Assembly (NCBI GenBank): GCA_964528595.1
Contig: CAZGTM010000015.1
Location: 1 to 64,000 of the forward strand
Reading direction: 5' to 3'
DNA: 64,000 nt
Source of the DNA: CAYFKJ01 sp964528595
GTDB lineage: Bacteria > Pseudomonadota > Alphaproteobacteria > UBA2966
The first letter of the stretch is position 1. Each line of letters opens with the position of its first letter. Shown piece by piece: positions 20,259 through 28,376 of this stretch. The position numbers and the translations under genes were made by a program. Under the pieces are notes generated by a model. The model ran no database searches, was not told the DNA's origin, and was given only the letters and a program-made list of their open reading frames with translations.

Positions 20259-21005
20259 ATGGATGAAATTGTAGAGGAACTTCGCGTCGATTTGGCGGCC
20301 GGCCTGCGTTGGGCGGCACGTCACGGATTTCATGAAGGCGTCGACAACCACTTCTCGGTTTCCGTACCCGATGAAGACGGCGTTGCACGCGGCGACAGGT
20401 TCCTGATCAACCCCTACGGCTGGCACTGGTCCGAAATCACGGCGTCATCACTGGTTTATTGCGACAAGGACGGCAACGTTCTGGAGGGCGAAAATCACGT
20501 CGAAAAGACCGCCTTTCACATCCATTCCCAAATTCATACCGCCAAACCCGATGCCCGCGTCGTGCTGCACACCCACCAGCCCTACGCCACCGCCATCTGC
20601 ACGCGCAAAAACGGCCGGCTGAAAATGTGTGAGCAGAACGCCTTGATGTTTAAGGACCGCATCGCCTACGACGATGGCTATAACGGCTTGGCGGCGGATG
20701 GCGATGAGGGCGCCCGGCTTGCCGTCTCCATGGGCAATCGTTCGGTCGCCTTTCTCGCCAGCCACGGCGTGATTGTATGTGGCGGAGATATGGCGGAGGC
20801 CTACACCGACCTCTATTACCTTGAACGCGCAGCCATGTTCCAAGTGCTGGCGGCTTCCGACGGCTCGGCTCTGGCCGAAATTTCGGAAGACGTTCAGGAA
20901 CACACGCATCAGCAGATCATCGAAGACAAGCCGTTGCTTTCAAGCCGGCACTTCGGCGCCCTCAAACGGATTCTCGACAAGGAAGAACCGGAATACAGGA
21001 ACTAA
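20259..21005 (+). CDS. Class II aldolase/adducin family protein
   Basis: Cytosolic protein of 248 aa with the class II aldolase/adducin fold. Two zinc-ligand histidines are in VVLHTHQPYATAI (about residues 106-118) and the third in the HGVIVCG segment (about 169-175). The early GVDNHFSVSVP segment replaces the usual GNxS phosphate loop, and the EKTAFHIHSQIH stretch supplies further family matches. Members act as fuculose or ribulose phosphate aldolases or epimerases, decarboxylases, or as uncharacterised paralogues, and the weak match at the phosphate loop argues against a simple sugar-phosphate aldolase. GGGGG precedes the start. Divergent from the MFS transporter. Confidence 0.87.
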   Translation: MDEIVEELRVDLAAGLRWAARHGFHEGVDNHFSVSVPDEDGVARGDRFLINPYGWHWSEITASSLVYCDKDGNVLEGENHVEKTAFHIHSQIHTAKPDARVVLHTHQPYATAICTRKNGRLKMCEQNALMFKDRIAYDDGYNGLAADGDEGARLAVSMGNRSVAFLASHGVIVCGGDMAEAYTDLYYLERAAMFQVLAASDGSALAEISEDVQEHTHQQIIEDKPLLSSRHFGALKRILDKEEPEYRN

Positions 21006-21011
21006 TCGCCG

Positions 21012-21680
21012 CTACGGGATGATTTGGGAAAGCTGATCGGCCATGCCTTGGGCTTCCGAGCCCTGGGAGAAATGTCCGATGTATTGACCGTCGGGGCCGA
21101 TCAGATATGTCGCGGCGGAATGATTTATGAGGTAATCCTCATCCGTGGAATCTCCCCCGCTGTCACCATCGTCCTGCATCGGCGGTGCGAACACCTTGTA
21201 AAATTTGGCGCCATAGGCGCGGGTTGCGTCATCAACCTGCTTGGCATTGCCGGTTAGGCCGATCAGACGGGGATGGAAGTGCGAGATGTACGCGCCCATC
21301 ACCTTCGGCGTGTCACGGGCGGGGTCGATGGTAATGAAGATAGGCTGAATTTTCTCCGCCTTGTCGCCCATCAGTTCCAAGGCCTCGGTCATGACCTGCA
21401 GATCGGTCGGGCAGATATCCGGGCAGAAGGTGTAGCCCAGAAACACCAGCAAGTAGCGACCCCGGAAGTCTTCGCTTCTAACCAATTTACCGGTGGGGTC
21501 AACGAGTTCGAATTCGCCGGTTATGACCGTCGGTTCCGCTTCCACCTTGGCCGCTTTTGTTCCCGCCGGCTCGCTGCCGGATTCCTTATTTTCCTGCGCC
21601 AGGAGTGAATGCGAGCCCAGAATGATGGCGATCAGCGCCGCGGCAAGGAGCGGGAGTTTGAGGCGTGAAGGTCTAGTCAT
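21012..21680 (-). CDS. SCO1/SenC family copper chaperone
   Basis: Thioredoxin-fold copper protein that metallates or reduces the CuA site of cytochrome c oxidase subunit II. From the chosen start it has 222 aa: a signal anchor at residues 8-24, the copper motif FCPDICPTD with Cys86 and Cys90, and the third ligand His187. The frame continues 24 codons upstream, but the start at 21680 gives the normal basic-hydrophobic leader; an ATG at 21716 is an alternative. An acidic, glycine-rich insert (about residues 169-182) precedes the histidine. It is the last gene of a DUF2946-PCuAC-SCO1 copper cluster. Confidence 0.94.
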   Translation of the reverse strand: MTRPSRLKLPLLAAALIAIILGSHSLLAQENKESGSEPAGTKAAKVEAEPTVITGEFELVDPTGKLVRSEDFRGRYLLVFLGYTFCPDICPTDLQVMTEALELMGDKAEKIQPIFITIDPARDTPKVMGAYISHFHPRLIGLTGNAKQVDDATRAYGAKFYKVFAPPMQDDGDSGGDSTDEDYLINHSAATYLIGPDGQYIGHFSQGSEAQGMADQLSQIIP

Positions 21681-21775
21681 TTGTTTCTCGAAACGGATGA
21701 TCGCACGGTCTGCCATCGGGTGCGAGATGAAGGAGTGAAATTCACCCCGCACCCGATCAGTCGAAAATCGTTCCG

Positions 21776-22288
21776 CTATTCGGTTTTCTTCTTCATGTCG
21801 TGGCCATGGTTCATCTTGCTCGCACCCTTGGCGCCCAATTTGCGAACCTCGACATTAATCTTCAACTCCCCGGCTTTTTCGAACACCAAGGTCAGGGGGA
21901 ACGAATGCCCGACCATAAGCGGCTTTTTCAAACCCATCATCATGACGTGGTAGCCGCCGGGTGCCAGTGTCGCCATGCCCTTGGCGGGAACGTCGATGGC
22001 GTGCACGTGCTTCATCTTCATCATGCCGCCTTCCATGACCGACTGGTGCAGTTGGACCTTGTTTGCAACATCACCTTTGACGCCGACAAGCCGGTCCTGG
22101 CCGCCCATGTTGTGGATCATGAAGAACGCGCCGCCGCTTTTCGGCGTGCCCCTGGCCCAGGGTTCCTTGACCATGATCATGCCGACTTTGTACTCGGCGG
22201 CCGCCGCTTGATTAGCCGAAACAATCGTGAACCCGGCAAGGGCCACAATGGCCGCCATGCCGAGCAGGCTTAATATTCTCTTTTTCAT
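21776..22288 (-). CDS. Periplasmic copper chaperone PCuAC
   Basis: Secreted 170-aa protein of the PCuA(C) family that donates Cu(I) to the CuA centre of cytochrome oxidase together with SCO1. The signal peptide covers residues 1-31 (cleavage near AAAAE). The expected methionine/histidine copper site is visible: a His in the QLHQSV segment, a Met/His-rich MMKMKHVH run and the HVMMMGL motif near residue 118. A histidine/lysine-rich C-terminus (HGHDMKKK) may add metal affinity. AAGGA lies before the ATG. Its neighbours are SCO1 downstream and a DUF2946 protein upstream. Confidence 0.95.
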   Translation of the reverse strand: MKKRILSLLGMAAIVALAGFTIVSANQAAAAEYKVGMIMVKEPWARGTPKSGGAFFMIHNMGGQDRLVGVKGDVANKVQLHQSVMEGGMMKMKHVHAIDVPAKGMATLAPGGYHVMMMGLKKPLMVGHSFPLTLVFEKAGELKINVEVRKLGAKGASKMNHGHDMKKKTE

Positions 22289-22371
22289 CTTTTGGAATCC
22301 TTCTTGCTAATTCCCTTCCGCCGCCGTCTACCGGCCCACGGAACTTGTTAATTTCGATTTGGAAGTGGGGA

Positions 22372-22764
22372 TTAGCTGAAGGTCGGGGGGCCGCGCGGCG
22401 GCAACGGTCCTGTAAACGTGTTTCCGGCTACGGACGAAGAGGCGTCGGCGACTTTCGCCGCTTCGGTTACGATCGTCGGAATTGGCAGCGCGCTCGACGG
22501 CGTTTCGACCCCTTGTCCGAACAGCCGAACCTGGCAAACTTGACAGGCCGACATATCCAGTTCCGCCTGGCCGTCGACGTCACCGGCGTCCGTCGGCACC
22601 ACCCCGCTGGGTGTGCAGATGAAAACGGTCGCCGTGGATTCGGCGGCGTGCAGGACCTGGCCCAGGGGGACCATGGTCTGCATGACCAGGGCAAAAAGCG
22701 CCAGCCAGACCGGCAGGCGTTTCTTTTTGCTGAATCTTGTTGTCGTCTTCAAGGCATCACTCAC
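22372..22764 (-). CDS. DUF2946 family membrane/secreted protein
   Basis: Protein of 130 aa with a basic N-terminus, one hydrophobic segment at about residues 18-40, and a periplasmic part with the C-x2-C pair in ACQVCQV (about residues 73-79). The C-terminus ends in the PPRGPP motif typical of DUF2946. Members are often encoded beside copper transport or delivery genes, as here, and the cysteine pair could be redox-active or bind metal, but no biochemical role is established to my knowledge. The start is GTG with no clear ribosome binding site. Probably the first gene of the copper cluster. Confidence 0.8.
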   Translation of the reverse strand: MSDALKTTTRFSKKKRLPVWLALFALVMQTMVPLGQVLHAAESTATVFICTPSGVVPTDAGDVDGQAELDMSACQVCQVRLFGQGVETPSSALPIPTIVTEAAKVADASSSVAGNTFTGPLPPRGPPTFS

Positions 22765-22836
22765 GGGTGAATAGGAGCGTCAGGCGCGCAATATCTCATT
22801 CCGCGCCGTTCGGGACAAGCGACCAGTTGCCGCACC

Positions 22837-23733
22837 TCACAAGTTGCCCAGGTTCGCCGACCAGCGCGCCAGCACCTCCAGACCGAACTCTGTGGGCTGC
22901 TGAGCCGGCGTGCGGTCCAGAGGTTCGGACAGACCCAAACGGCGCGCCGCCAAACGCTTGCCATAACACAGCAGGTGATCGATGGAGGTCATCAGGAATG
23001 TCAGCAACGGCAGCGTTTCGGCAAACAGTCGATCGGCTTCCAGCTCGTTGCCGGCGGAGAAGGCTTCGAAAATCGCCACATGTACGTCCACCGCCTCGAC
23101 GCCCGGAATGAGCCCCTGGCAGCCGGCGCGCAGGCTGTCGACGTGCTCCATGCCGTTGCGGCCGTTGAGGAGTTTGAAGGCGCCACCGGTATCCTGCGCC
23201 AGTCCCGAGATATAGGTCGCGGGCCCCTCCGCCTTGATGATCGCGATATTGGGATGGTTTTTGCGCAGCGTCGCGAAGCCCTGATTGGAAAGGCCGATGC
23301 CGATGTACTCAGGCGCATTCTGGATGCCGACGGGTACGCTTGCGGCGTCGCCCACCGCCCCGTAGAAGCGGATGAGTTCAGCTTCCGTCACGCCGCGCAC
23401 CGGCGGTGGTTGGAGCACCACCCAGGAAGCGCCTGTTTCCGCCGCATGTTTGACCGCATCGATTTGGCCGGCGACGTTGTTCTCGGCGATGGTCACCGAG
23501 AGGGGGACACGGCCCGCGATCTGGGCCGCCACCCACTCGACCAAATCCCGCCGCTCGGCCGTTGTGAGTTTGTTGGTTTCGGTCGCCAGTCCGCCGACCG
23601 CGATGCCGTGACAGCCGGCATCAACGCAGCCATCGACCTGCCGCCGCGTCGCCGCCCGGTCGAGGCCGCCGGAAGCATCGAAAAACGCGTAAAGCATCGG
23701 ATAGATGCCGCGAATGTCCTCAAGATCGGCCAT
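22837..23733 (-). CDS. Dihydrodipicolinate synthase (DapA) superfamily lyase, atypical active site
   Basis: TIM-barrel protein of 298 aa in the class I aldolase DapA/NAL superfamily. The Schiff-base lysine is Lys167 in IAIIKAEG. The position of the catalytic tyrosine in the DapA YNxP motif is occupied by Gln138 (IQNAPEYIG), and the usual GTTGE substrate loop is replaced by GGLATETNKL (residues 47-56). It is therefore unlikely to be true DapA and may act on another 2-oxo acid. It stands between the copper cluster and the divergent reductive-dehalogenase-like gene. Real function unknown. Confidence 0.85.
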   Translation of the reverse strand: MADLEDIRGIYPMLYAFFDASGGLDRAATRRQVDGCVDAGCHGIAVGGLATETNKLTTAERRDLVEWVAAQIAGRVPLSVTIAENNVAGQIDAVKHAAETGASWVVLQPPPVRGVTEAELIRFYGAVGDAASVPVGIQNAPEYIGIGLSNQGFATLRKNHPNIAIIKAEGPATYISGLAQDTGGAFKLLNGRNGMEHVDSLRAGCQGLIPGVEAVDVHVAIFEAFSAGNELEADRLFAETLPLLTFLMTSIDHLLCYGKRLAARRLGLSEPLDRTPAQQPTEFGLEVLARWSANLGNL

Positions 23734-23796
23734 GAAAACTCCCTACATTCAAAATCTGCACTGCCGAAACATTATCGCGGCGAAGGCGACAAGTGT

Positions 23797-23808
23797 GAAG
23801 CGCGCTTC
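23797..23808. promoter_or_regulatory. Perfect 12-bp palindrome in a divergent promoter region
   Basis: GAAGCGCGCTTC is a perfect dyad in the 119-base gap between the divergent DapA-like gene and the reductive-dehalogenase-like gene. Its position about 45 bases before one start and 64 before the other would suit an operator controlling both, but no regulator is encoded nearby and chance occurrence in GC-rich DNA is possible. Confidence 0.35.
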
Positions 23809-23852
23809 GATTTTCTTCGTTATGATCCCTGGCCTTGCGACGAAGAGACAGT

Positions 23853-25103
23853 ATGACCGAAGCCAACTTGAACCCGTCCGACGATGAGAGAGAACCACCC
23901 TTGGGGTGGCCCGCCAACCGCGCCGAAAAGCCCGCGGAAGACTGGCGCCGTTTCGCCGAGAGCGACCGGGAGGCTGGCATCGAAGTCAGCGAGGATTTCG
24001 AACGCTTCAACCAGCGCAACGACATGTTCAACCGCGCCTATTGGGACCCGGAGGTCATGACGGATCACGTCACGGCCTTTTTCGACGCCTATGTTGATCC
24101 CAAGCCGCGTGCCACCGACGGCTTCACCCAATGGGACTATGCCTTGCTGGTGGCGGCCTGGTCCGTGGCCAAGGACTATTCGGGGCGGGGTCACGAGGAG
24201 GGACGCCGCGAAGGTTTTTTGGATGCCTTCGAGACATTCATTCCGCTGGCCCCCACCCAGGCCGAGCTGACCGGCGAAGACGAGACCGCCGCCAGGATAA
24301 AGAAGGCCGCCAAATTCCTCGGCGCCAATCTCGTCGGCATCACCGAATACGACGAACGCTGGGTTTACGACCAGACCGCCGACCTCACGACGAAGGACCG
24401 CGAAGACAAATCCAACCCGCTGCCTGACGGCATGACCAACGTGATCGTGCTGGGCCACGGCATGGATTACGGCCTGGTCCAGGCCTACCCATCGGCCTTG
24501 GGCGCTTCCGCGACAGGGCGGGAGTATTCGCGCGAAGCCGCGATCGCCACGTCGCTGGCGAGTTTCATTCAAGGCTTGGGGTACCGCGCAGTTGCGTCAT
24601 CGAACGACACGGCACTCACCATTCCCTATGCCGTCAAGGCGGGTTTGGGCGAATACGGCCGCAATCAGATGGTCATCACGCCGGAGTACGGGCCGCGCGT
24701 GCGCTTCTCGAAAGTCTTCACCGACCTGCCCCTGACCCGCGACCCGCCCAGGCGGTTCGGCGTCACCGAGTTCTGCAACCAATGCACCAAGTGTGCCGAC
24801 GCCTGTCCGCCCAAGGCCTTGCCATTTGGGGCTCCGGAGGAAGGCGGCACCAATCGCTCGGCGATAGCGGGCGTGAAGAAATGGACCGCGGACTGTGAGA
24901 AGTGTTTTTCGTTTTGGACGCGCATGCGGGCCGATTGCGCCATCTGCATGCGGGTTTGTCCCTACAACAAGGACTATTCGAAATGGACGATGCAGCTTTG
25001 GCAACGCCTGATGGGAACGCGCCTGCGCAGACTTATGCTCATGCTGGATGACTGGCTAAATTTCGGCGAACGCCGGGCGCCGCAGACCTGGTGGCAGGAG
25101 TAG
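23853..25103 (+). CDS. Reductive dehalogenase-like corrinoid/iron-sulfur protein, cytosolic type
   Basis: Protein of 416 aa related to the RdhA/epoxyqueuosine reductase group. The first 4Fe-4S ferredoxin motif uses Cys308, 311, 314 and 318 (CNQCTKCADACPP); the second uses Cys362, 365 and 369 (CAICMRVCP) with Cys348 or Cys351 as the fourth ligand. The AGLGEYGRNQMVITPEYG segment (about 263-280) and the TDLPL motif are typical of the corrinoid-binding RdhA core. The C-terminus holds a tandem Trp as in dehalogenases. There is no Tat signal and no RdhB anchor gene, so it should be cytosolic, as in the catabolic NpRdhA type. The start at 23853 has a GAAGAGA site. Substrate unknown. Confidence 0.82.
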   Translation: MTEANLNPSDDEREPPLGWPANRAEKPAEDWRRFAESDREAGIEVSEDFERFNQRNDMFNRAYWDPEVMTDHVTAFFDAYVDPKPRATDGFTQWDYALLVAAWSVAKDYSGRGHEEGRREGFLDAFETFIPLAPTQAELTGEDETAARIKKAAKFLGANLVGITEYDERWVYDQTADLTTKDREDKSNPLPDGMTNVIVLGHGMDYGLVQAYPSALGASATGREYSREAAIATSLASFIQGLGYRAVASSNDTALTIPYAVKAGLGEYGRNQMVITPEYGPRVRFSKVFTDLPLTRDPPRRFGVTEFCNQCTKCADACPPKALPFGAPEEGGTNRSAIAGVKKWTADCEKCFSFWTRMRADCAICMRVCPYNKDYSKWTMQLWQRLMGTRLRRLMLMLDDWLNFGERRAPQTWWQE

Positions 25104-25106
25104 CAG

Positions 25107-25556
25107 CTAGGCTTTCTGCTCCCAGCCGCCACGTTCGGTCTGCTGCCAATAGGTTAGGTCGTGGCCCGCATCCTTGAGCTTCTTCCAGCGTTGCCGGGCA
25201 GCCTGAACGGCGGCATCGTCATGGCCGTCAAACAGGTCGAGGACGCGGTCGAAAGAGGCGAGAATCTCACTTTCCACGCCGTCGACCAAGGCCAATACAG
25301 TGGCGCTGTTGGGATTTTCGTCTTCCGTGGTGAGATAGACGGGTTGTTCGCTCGCGCGGCCGTCTTCCGCGCTGCCGTGCGGCAGGAAGCTGTTCGAATC
25401 ATAAGTCCACAATGCGGAATTCAGCGCCGATACGCGTTCGTCGGAACCGGCGACGACGACCGCCCTGAGGCCGGCCGCCAACGCCTTGTCCAATATCCGC
25501 GGTAAGGCCTGCTCCAAAGCCGTGCGTTCCAGATGGTAGAAACTGACTTCGGTCAT
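25107..25556 (-). CDS. holC: DNA polymerase III chi subunit
   Basis: Chi subunit of the clamp loader complex, 149 aa, linking the replisome to SSB. The N-terminal SFYHLERTALEQALPRILDKAL, the LWTYDSNSFLPHG segment (about residues 49-61) and the ASFDRVLDLFDGHDDAAVQAARQRW stretch are conserved in alphaproteobacterial HolC. It lies 23 bases downstream of pepA, and the pepA-holC pair is a standard arrangement. It converges with the reductive-dehalogenase-like gene with only 3 bases between stops. Confidence 0.93.
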   Translation of the reverse strand: MTEVSFYHLERTALEQALPRILDKALAAGLRAVVVAGSDERVSALNSALWTYDSNSFLPHGSAEDGRASEQPVYLTTEDENPNSATVLALVDGVESEILASFDRVLDLFDGHDDAAVQAARQRWKKLKDAGHDLTYWQQTERGGWEQKA

Positions 25557-25579
25557 CGTCCGAGCCCGGTCACCTTCAG

Positions 25580-27082
25580 TCAGCTTTCATATTTGTCCGA
25601 AACCAGGCGGTCCAGCATGCGGACGCCAAAACCCGTGCCGCCCTTGGGGACGGTAGGTTTGTCTTTCTTCGACCAGGTCATGCCGGCAATGTCGAGATGA
25701 GCCCACTTAGTTTTGTTAGTGAAGCGTTTCAGGAACTGGGCCGCCGTGATCGAGCCGCCGCCGTCACGGCCGATGTTTTTCACGTCGGCGATGTCGGAGT
25801 TGATGTTGCCGTCGTATTCCTCGTGCAACGGCATGCGCCAGACCAATTCGCCTTCCGCCTTGCCCGCGTCCGATATCGCCTCCGCCAATTTATCGTCGGA
25901 AGAGAACAGTCCGGCATGCACGTGGCCGAGCGACATAATGATGGCGCCGGTCAACGTGGCGAGATCGATCATCGCCGAGGGCTTGAAACGCTTTTGCGTG
26001 TACCAAAGCGCATCGGCCAGCACTAGCCGCCCCTCGGCGTCGGTGTTCGCCACTTCGATGGTTTGTCCTGACATCGAAGTCACCACGTCTCCCGGACGCT
26101 GGGCCGTTCCGGACGGCATGTTCTCCACCAGACCGATGACGCCAACCACGTTGGCTTTGGCCTTGCGCCCGGCGAGCGCCCGCATCAAGCCGGTGACGAC
26201 GCCCGCGCCACCCATATCCCATTTCATGTCCTCCATGCCGGCCGACGGCTTGATCGAGATGCCGCCGGTATCGAACGTCACGCCCTTGCCGACGAAGGCG
26301 ATCGGCTTCTGATTTTTTCCTTTGGGGGCGCCGTTCCAACGCATCACGACAAGTTGGGCCTCGCGGGCGCTGCCCTGTGCAACACCAAGCAACGCGCCCA
26401 TGCCGAGTTTGGCGAGCCGAGCCCGGCCCATGACCTCGACCTTGACGCCGAGCTTTGTCAGCTTGCGCGCTTCGGCGGCCAGCGTTTCGGGATAGAGCAC
26501 ATTGGCCGGTTCTGAGACCAGGTCGCGCGTCGCGATCACGCCGGCGGCAATTTTGTCCTTCACTCCATAGGATTTGCGGCATGCCACGGGGTCCTTGGCC
26601 ATGACCGCAACAGTTTTCAGACTGGGTTTCTTTTCCGCCTTCTCTGTCGTCCGGTACTTGTCGAACCGGTAGGTCCCAAGACGCACGCCATAAGCAAATT
26701 CCGCTGCCGCATCTGTCGCCTTCAGCTTACCCAGTTTTCCCCGTTCCGCGTCGACGGCGATGGCCAGGTTGGTGACGCCGGTACCATTCATATGCTTGGC
26801 CACACGGCCGCCGGCGGCCTGCACCCCCAATGCGTCAATCTCGTCCTTCTTTCCCAAGCCAAACAGCAACACGCGACCGGCAGATAAACCGTGAGGCGCG
26901 TTAACACCCAACAGCTGCCCCTTCTTGCCTTTGAAGCGGCTGTTCTTCATGGCCCGCGTGACGGCGCCACCGGTCTTCTTGTCGACGGCGGCAGCAGTGC
27001 GGCTCAAATCCCCATCCGCGAAAACGGCAACGGCCAGCGCGCCGGAGCGCGGCATCGAAATTTCGGAGAAGCTAATTTTCAT
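25580..27082 (-). CDS. pepA: Leucyl aminopeptidase
   Basis: Cytosolic dinuclear metal M17 aminopeptidase of 500 aa, releasing N-terminal residues in peptide turnover; PepA proteins also bind DNA in some species. The GKGVTFDTGGISIKP segment (metal Lys and Asp), KWDMGGAG, and the catalytic NTDAEGRLVLADAL motif are intact. The frame is open for 59 codons upstream of the chosen ATG, but only MKISFSEI fits the family N-terminus. Divergent from lptF over 175 bases, co-directional with holC. Confidence 0.96.
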   Translation of the reverse strand: MKISFSEISMPRSGALAVAVFADGDLSRTAAAVDKKTGGAVTRAMKNSRFKGKKGQLLGVNAPHGLSAGRVLLFGLGKKDEIDALGVQAAGGRVAKHMNGTGVTNLAIAVDAERGKLGKLKATDAAAEFAYGVRLGTYRFDKYRTTEKAEKKPSLKTVAVMAKDPVACRKSYGVKDKIAAGVIATRDLVSEPANVLYPETLAAEARKLTKLGVKVEVMGRARLAKLGMGALLGVAQGSAREAQLVVMRWNGAPKGKNQKPIAFVGKGVTFDTGGISIKPSAGMEDMKWDMGGAGVVTGLMRALAGRKAKANVVGVIGLVENMPSGTAQRPGDVVTSMSGQTIEVANTDAEGRLVLADALWYTQKRFKPSAMIDLATLTGAIIMSLGHVHAGLFSSDDKLAEAISDAGKAEGELVWRMPLHEEYDGNINSDIADVKNIGRDGGGSITAAQFLKRFTNKTKWAHLDIAGMTWSKKDKPTVPKGGTGFGVRMLDRLVSDKYES

Positions 27083-27257
27083 CGTCGTTGTCCAGACCTT
27101 ACAATTCGGCATTGAGTTTGAATCGGCCCATGTGTGGCCGGAAAAGAGCGCACATCTTAGAGCGGGATCAGACAACTTGAAACCGATTTGAAAACCAGCG
27201 CCCGGGCTTGCAGGAATACCTATGACCTGAATCGGGCAAACGCTATACTCGCCACCC

Positions 27258-28376
27258 ATGAAGGGGATGAACCGCTATATCTTGCGCCAACTCGCCGTGC
27301 CGATGGTGTTCATAACCTTGGCGCTGACGGGCGTCGTATGGCTCACGCAAAGCCTTCGATTTGTCGACATGATCGTCAACCGGGGGCTTTCCGCAGCTGA
27401 ATTCCTCTACATCACGTTTCTGCTGATGCCGGGGATCCTGGTGCTGATCCTGCCGATCTCCTTGTTTTGCGCGATCCTCTACGCCTATCACCGACTGAGT
27501 TATGACAGCGAGTTGGTTGTCATGCGCGCGGCCGGCCTAAGTCAGCGATCCCTGGCAAATCCGGCGTTGGTGTTGGCCGGACTTGTCGCCGTTTGTCTGT
27601 ATATCCTGACGCTCTATCTGATGCCGCTGGGGTTTCGCACGTTCAAGGACCGCCAGTTCACCATCCGCAGTAATTACGCATCTGTGCTGATCCAGGAAGG
27701 CGTTTTCAACCAGCTCATGCGGGGCATCACCGTCTATGTCCGTTCGCGCGGCGCCAGTGGTGAATTGCTGGGCATCCTGGTGCACGACAACCGGGTTCCG
27801 GCGAAACCGGTGAGCGTGATGGCGGAACGCGGTTTTCTCATCGATTCGGCGGAGGGACCGCGCTTCGTCATGGAAAACGGCAACCGCCAGGAAGTCGGGC
27901 AGGAGAACCGCCAACTTTCCCTGCTCTATTTTGATGAATACACGCTCGAACTGGGCTTGATCACCAAGGATGCCGAGGAGCGCTGGCGCGAACCGGGCGA
28001 GCGATATCTGGGCGAACTTTTTTCACCGGGAACTTCGCTGGACGATAAAAACAACGCCGAACGGATGATTGCCGAAGCGCACAAGCGCCTGACGACGCCG
28101 CTCCACGCTCTCATTCTGGCATTAATCGCGGTGGCCGGGTTGCTTTCCGGCGAGTTGGACAGGCGCGGTGATTGGCGACGCATTGCCGGCGCATCCATGA
28201 TCGCCCTGGCGTTCGAGATCATTGCCTTTGCCCTCGTGCCGCTGGTTGGCAGATCCCCGGCGCTGGCACCGGCTATGTACCTTAATTTGATCGCGGTCGG
28301 TGGGATGGCTTTTTGGTGGCTTTCATCCTCGCCCAAATTCCGGCAAAGCGCATCCCGGCATCACGGAGCAGCCTGA
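27258..28376 (+). CDS. lptF: LPS export permease LptF
   Basis: One of the two permease subunits of the LptB2FG ABC transporter that extracts lipopolysaccharide from the inner membrane. The 372-aa protein has three N-terminal helices, a periplasmic jellyroll domain (about residues 125-265) and three C-terminal helices; MNRYILRQLAVPM is a typical start. TATACT lies at 27244-27249, only 8 bases before the ATG, with no clear Shine-Dalgarno, so a leaderless or nearly leaderless mRNA is possible. A second ATG at 27267 is preceded by AAGGGG but with no spacing. Stop and the lptG start overlap by one base. Confidence 0.94.
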   Translation: MKGMNRYILRQLAVPMVFITLALTGVVWLTQSLRFVDMIVNRGLSAAEFLYITFLLMPGILVLILPISLFCAILYAYHRLSYDSELVVMRAAGLSQRSLANPALVLAGLVAVCLYILTLYLMPLGFRTFKDRQFTIRSNYASVLIQEGVFNQLMRGITVYVRSRGASGELLGILVHDNRVPAKPVSVMAERGFLIDSAEGPRFVMENGNRQEVGQENRQLSLLYFDEYTLELGLITKDAEERWREPGERYLGELFSPGTSLDDKNNAERMIAEAHKRLTTPLHALILALIAVAGLLSGELDRRGDWRRIAGASMIALAFEIIAFALVPLVGRSPALAPAMYLNLIAVGGMAFWWLSSSPKFRQSASRHHGAA

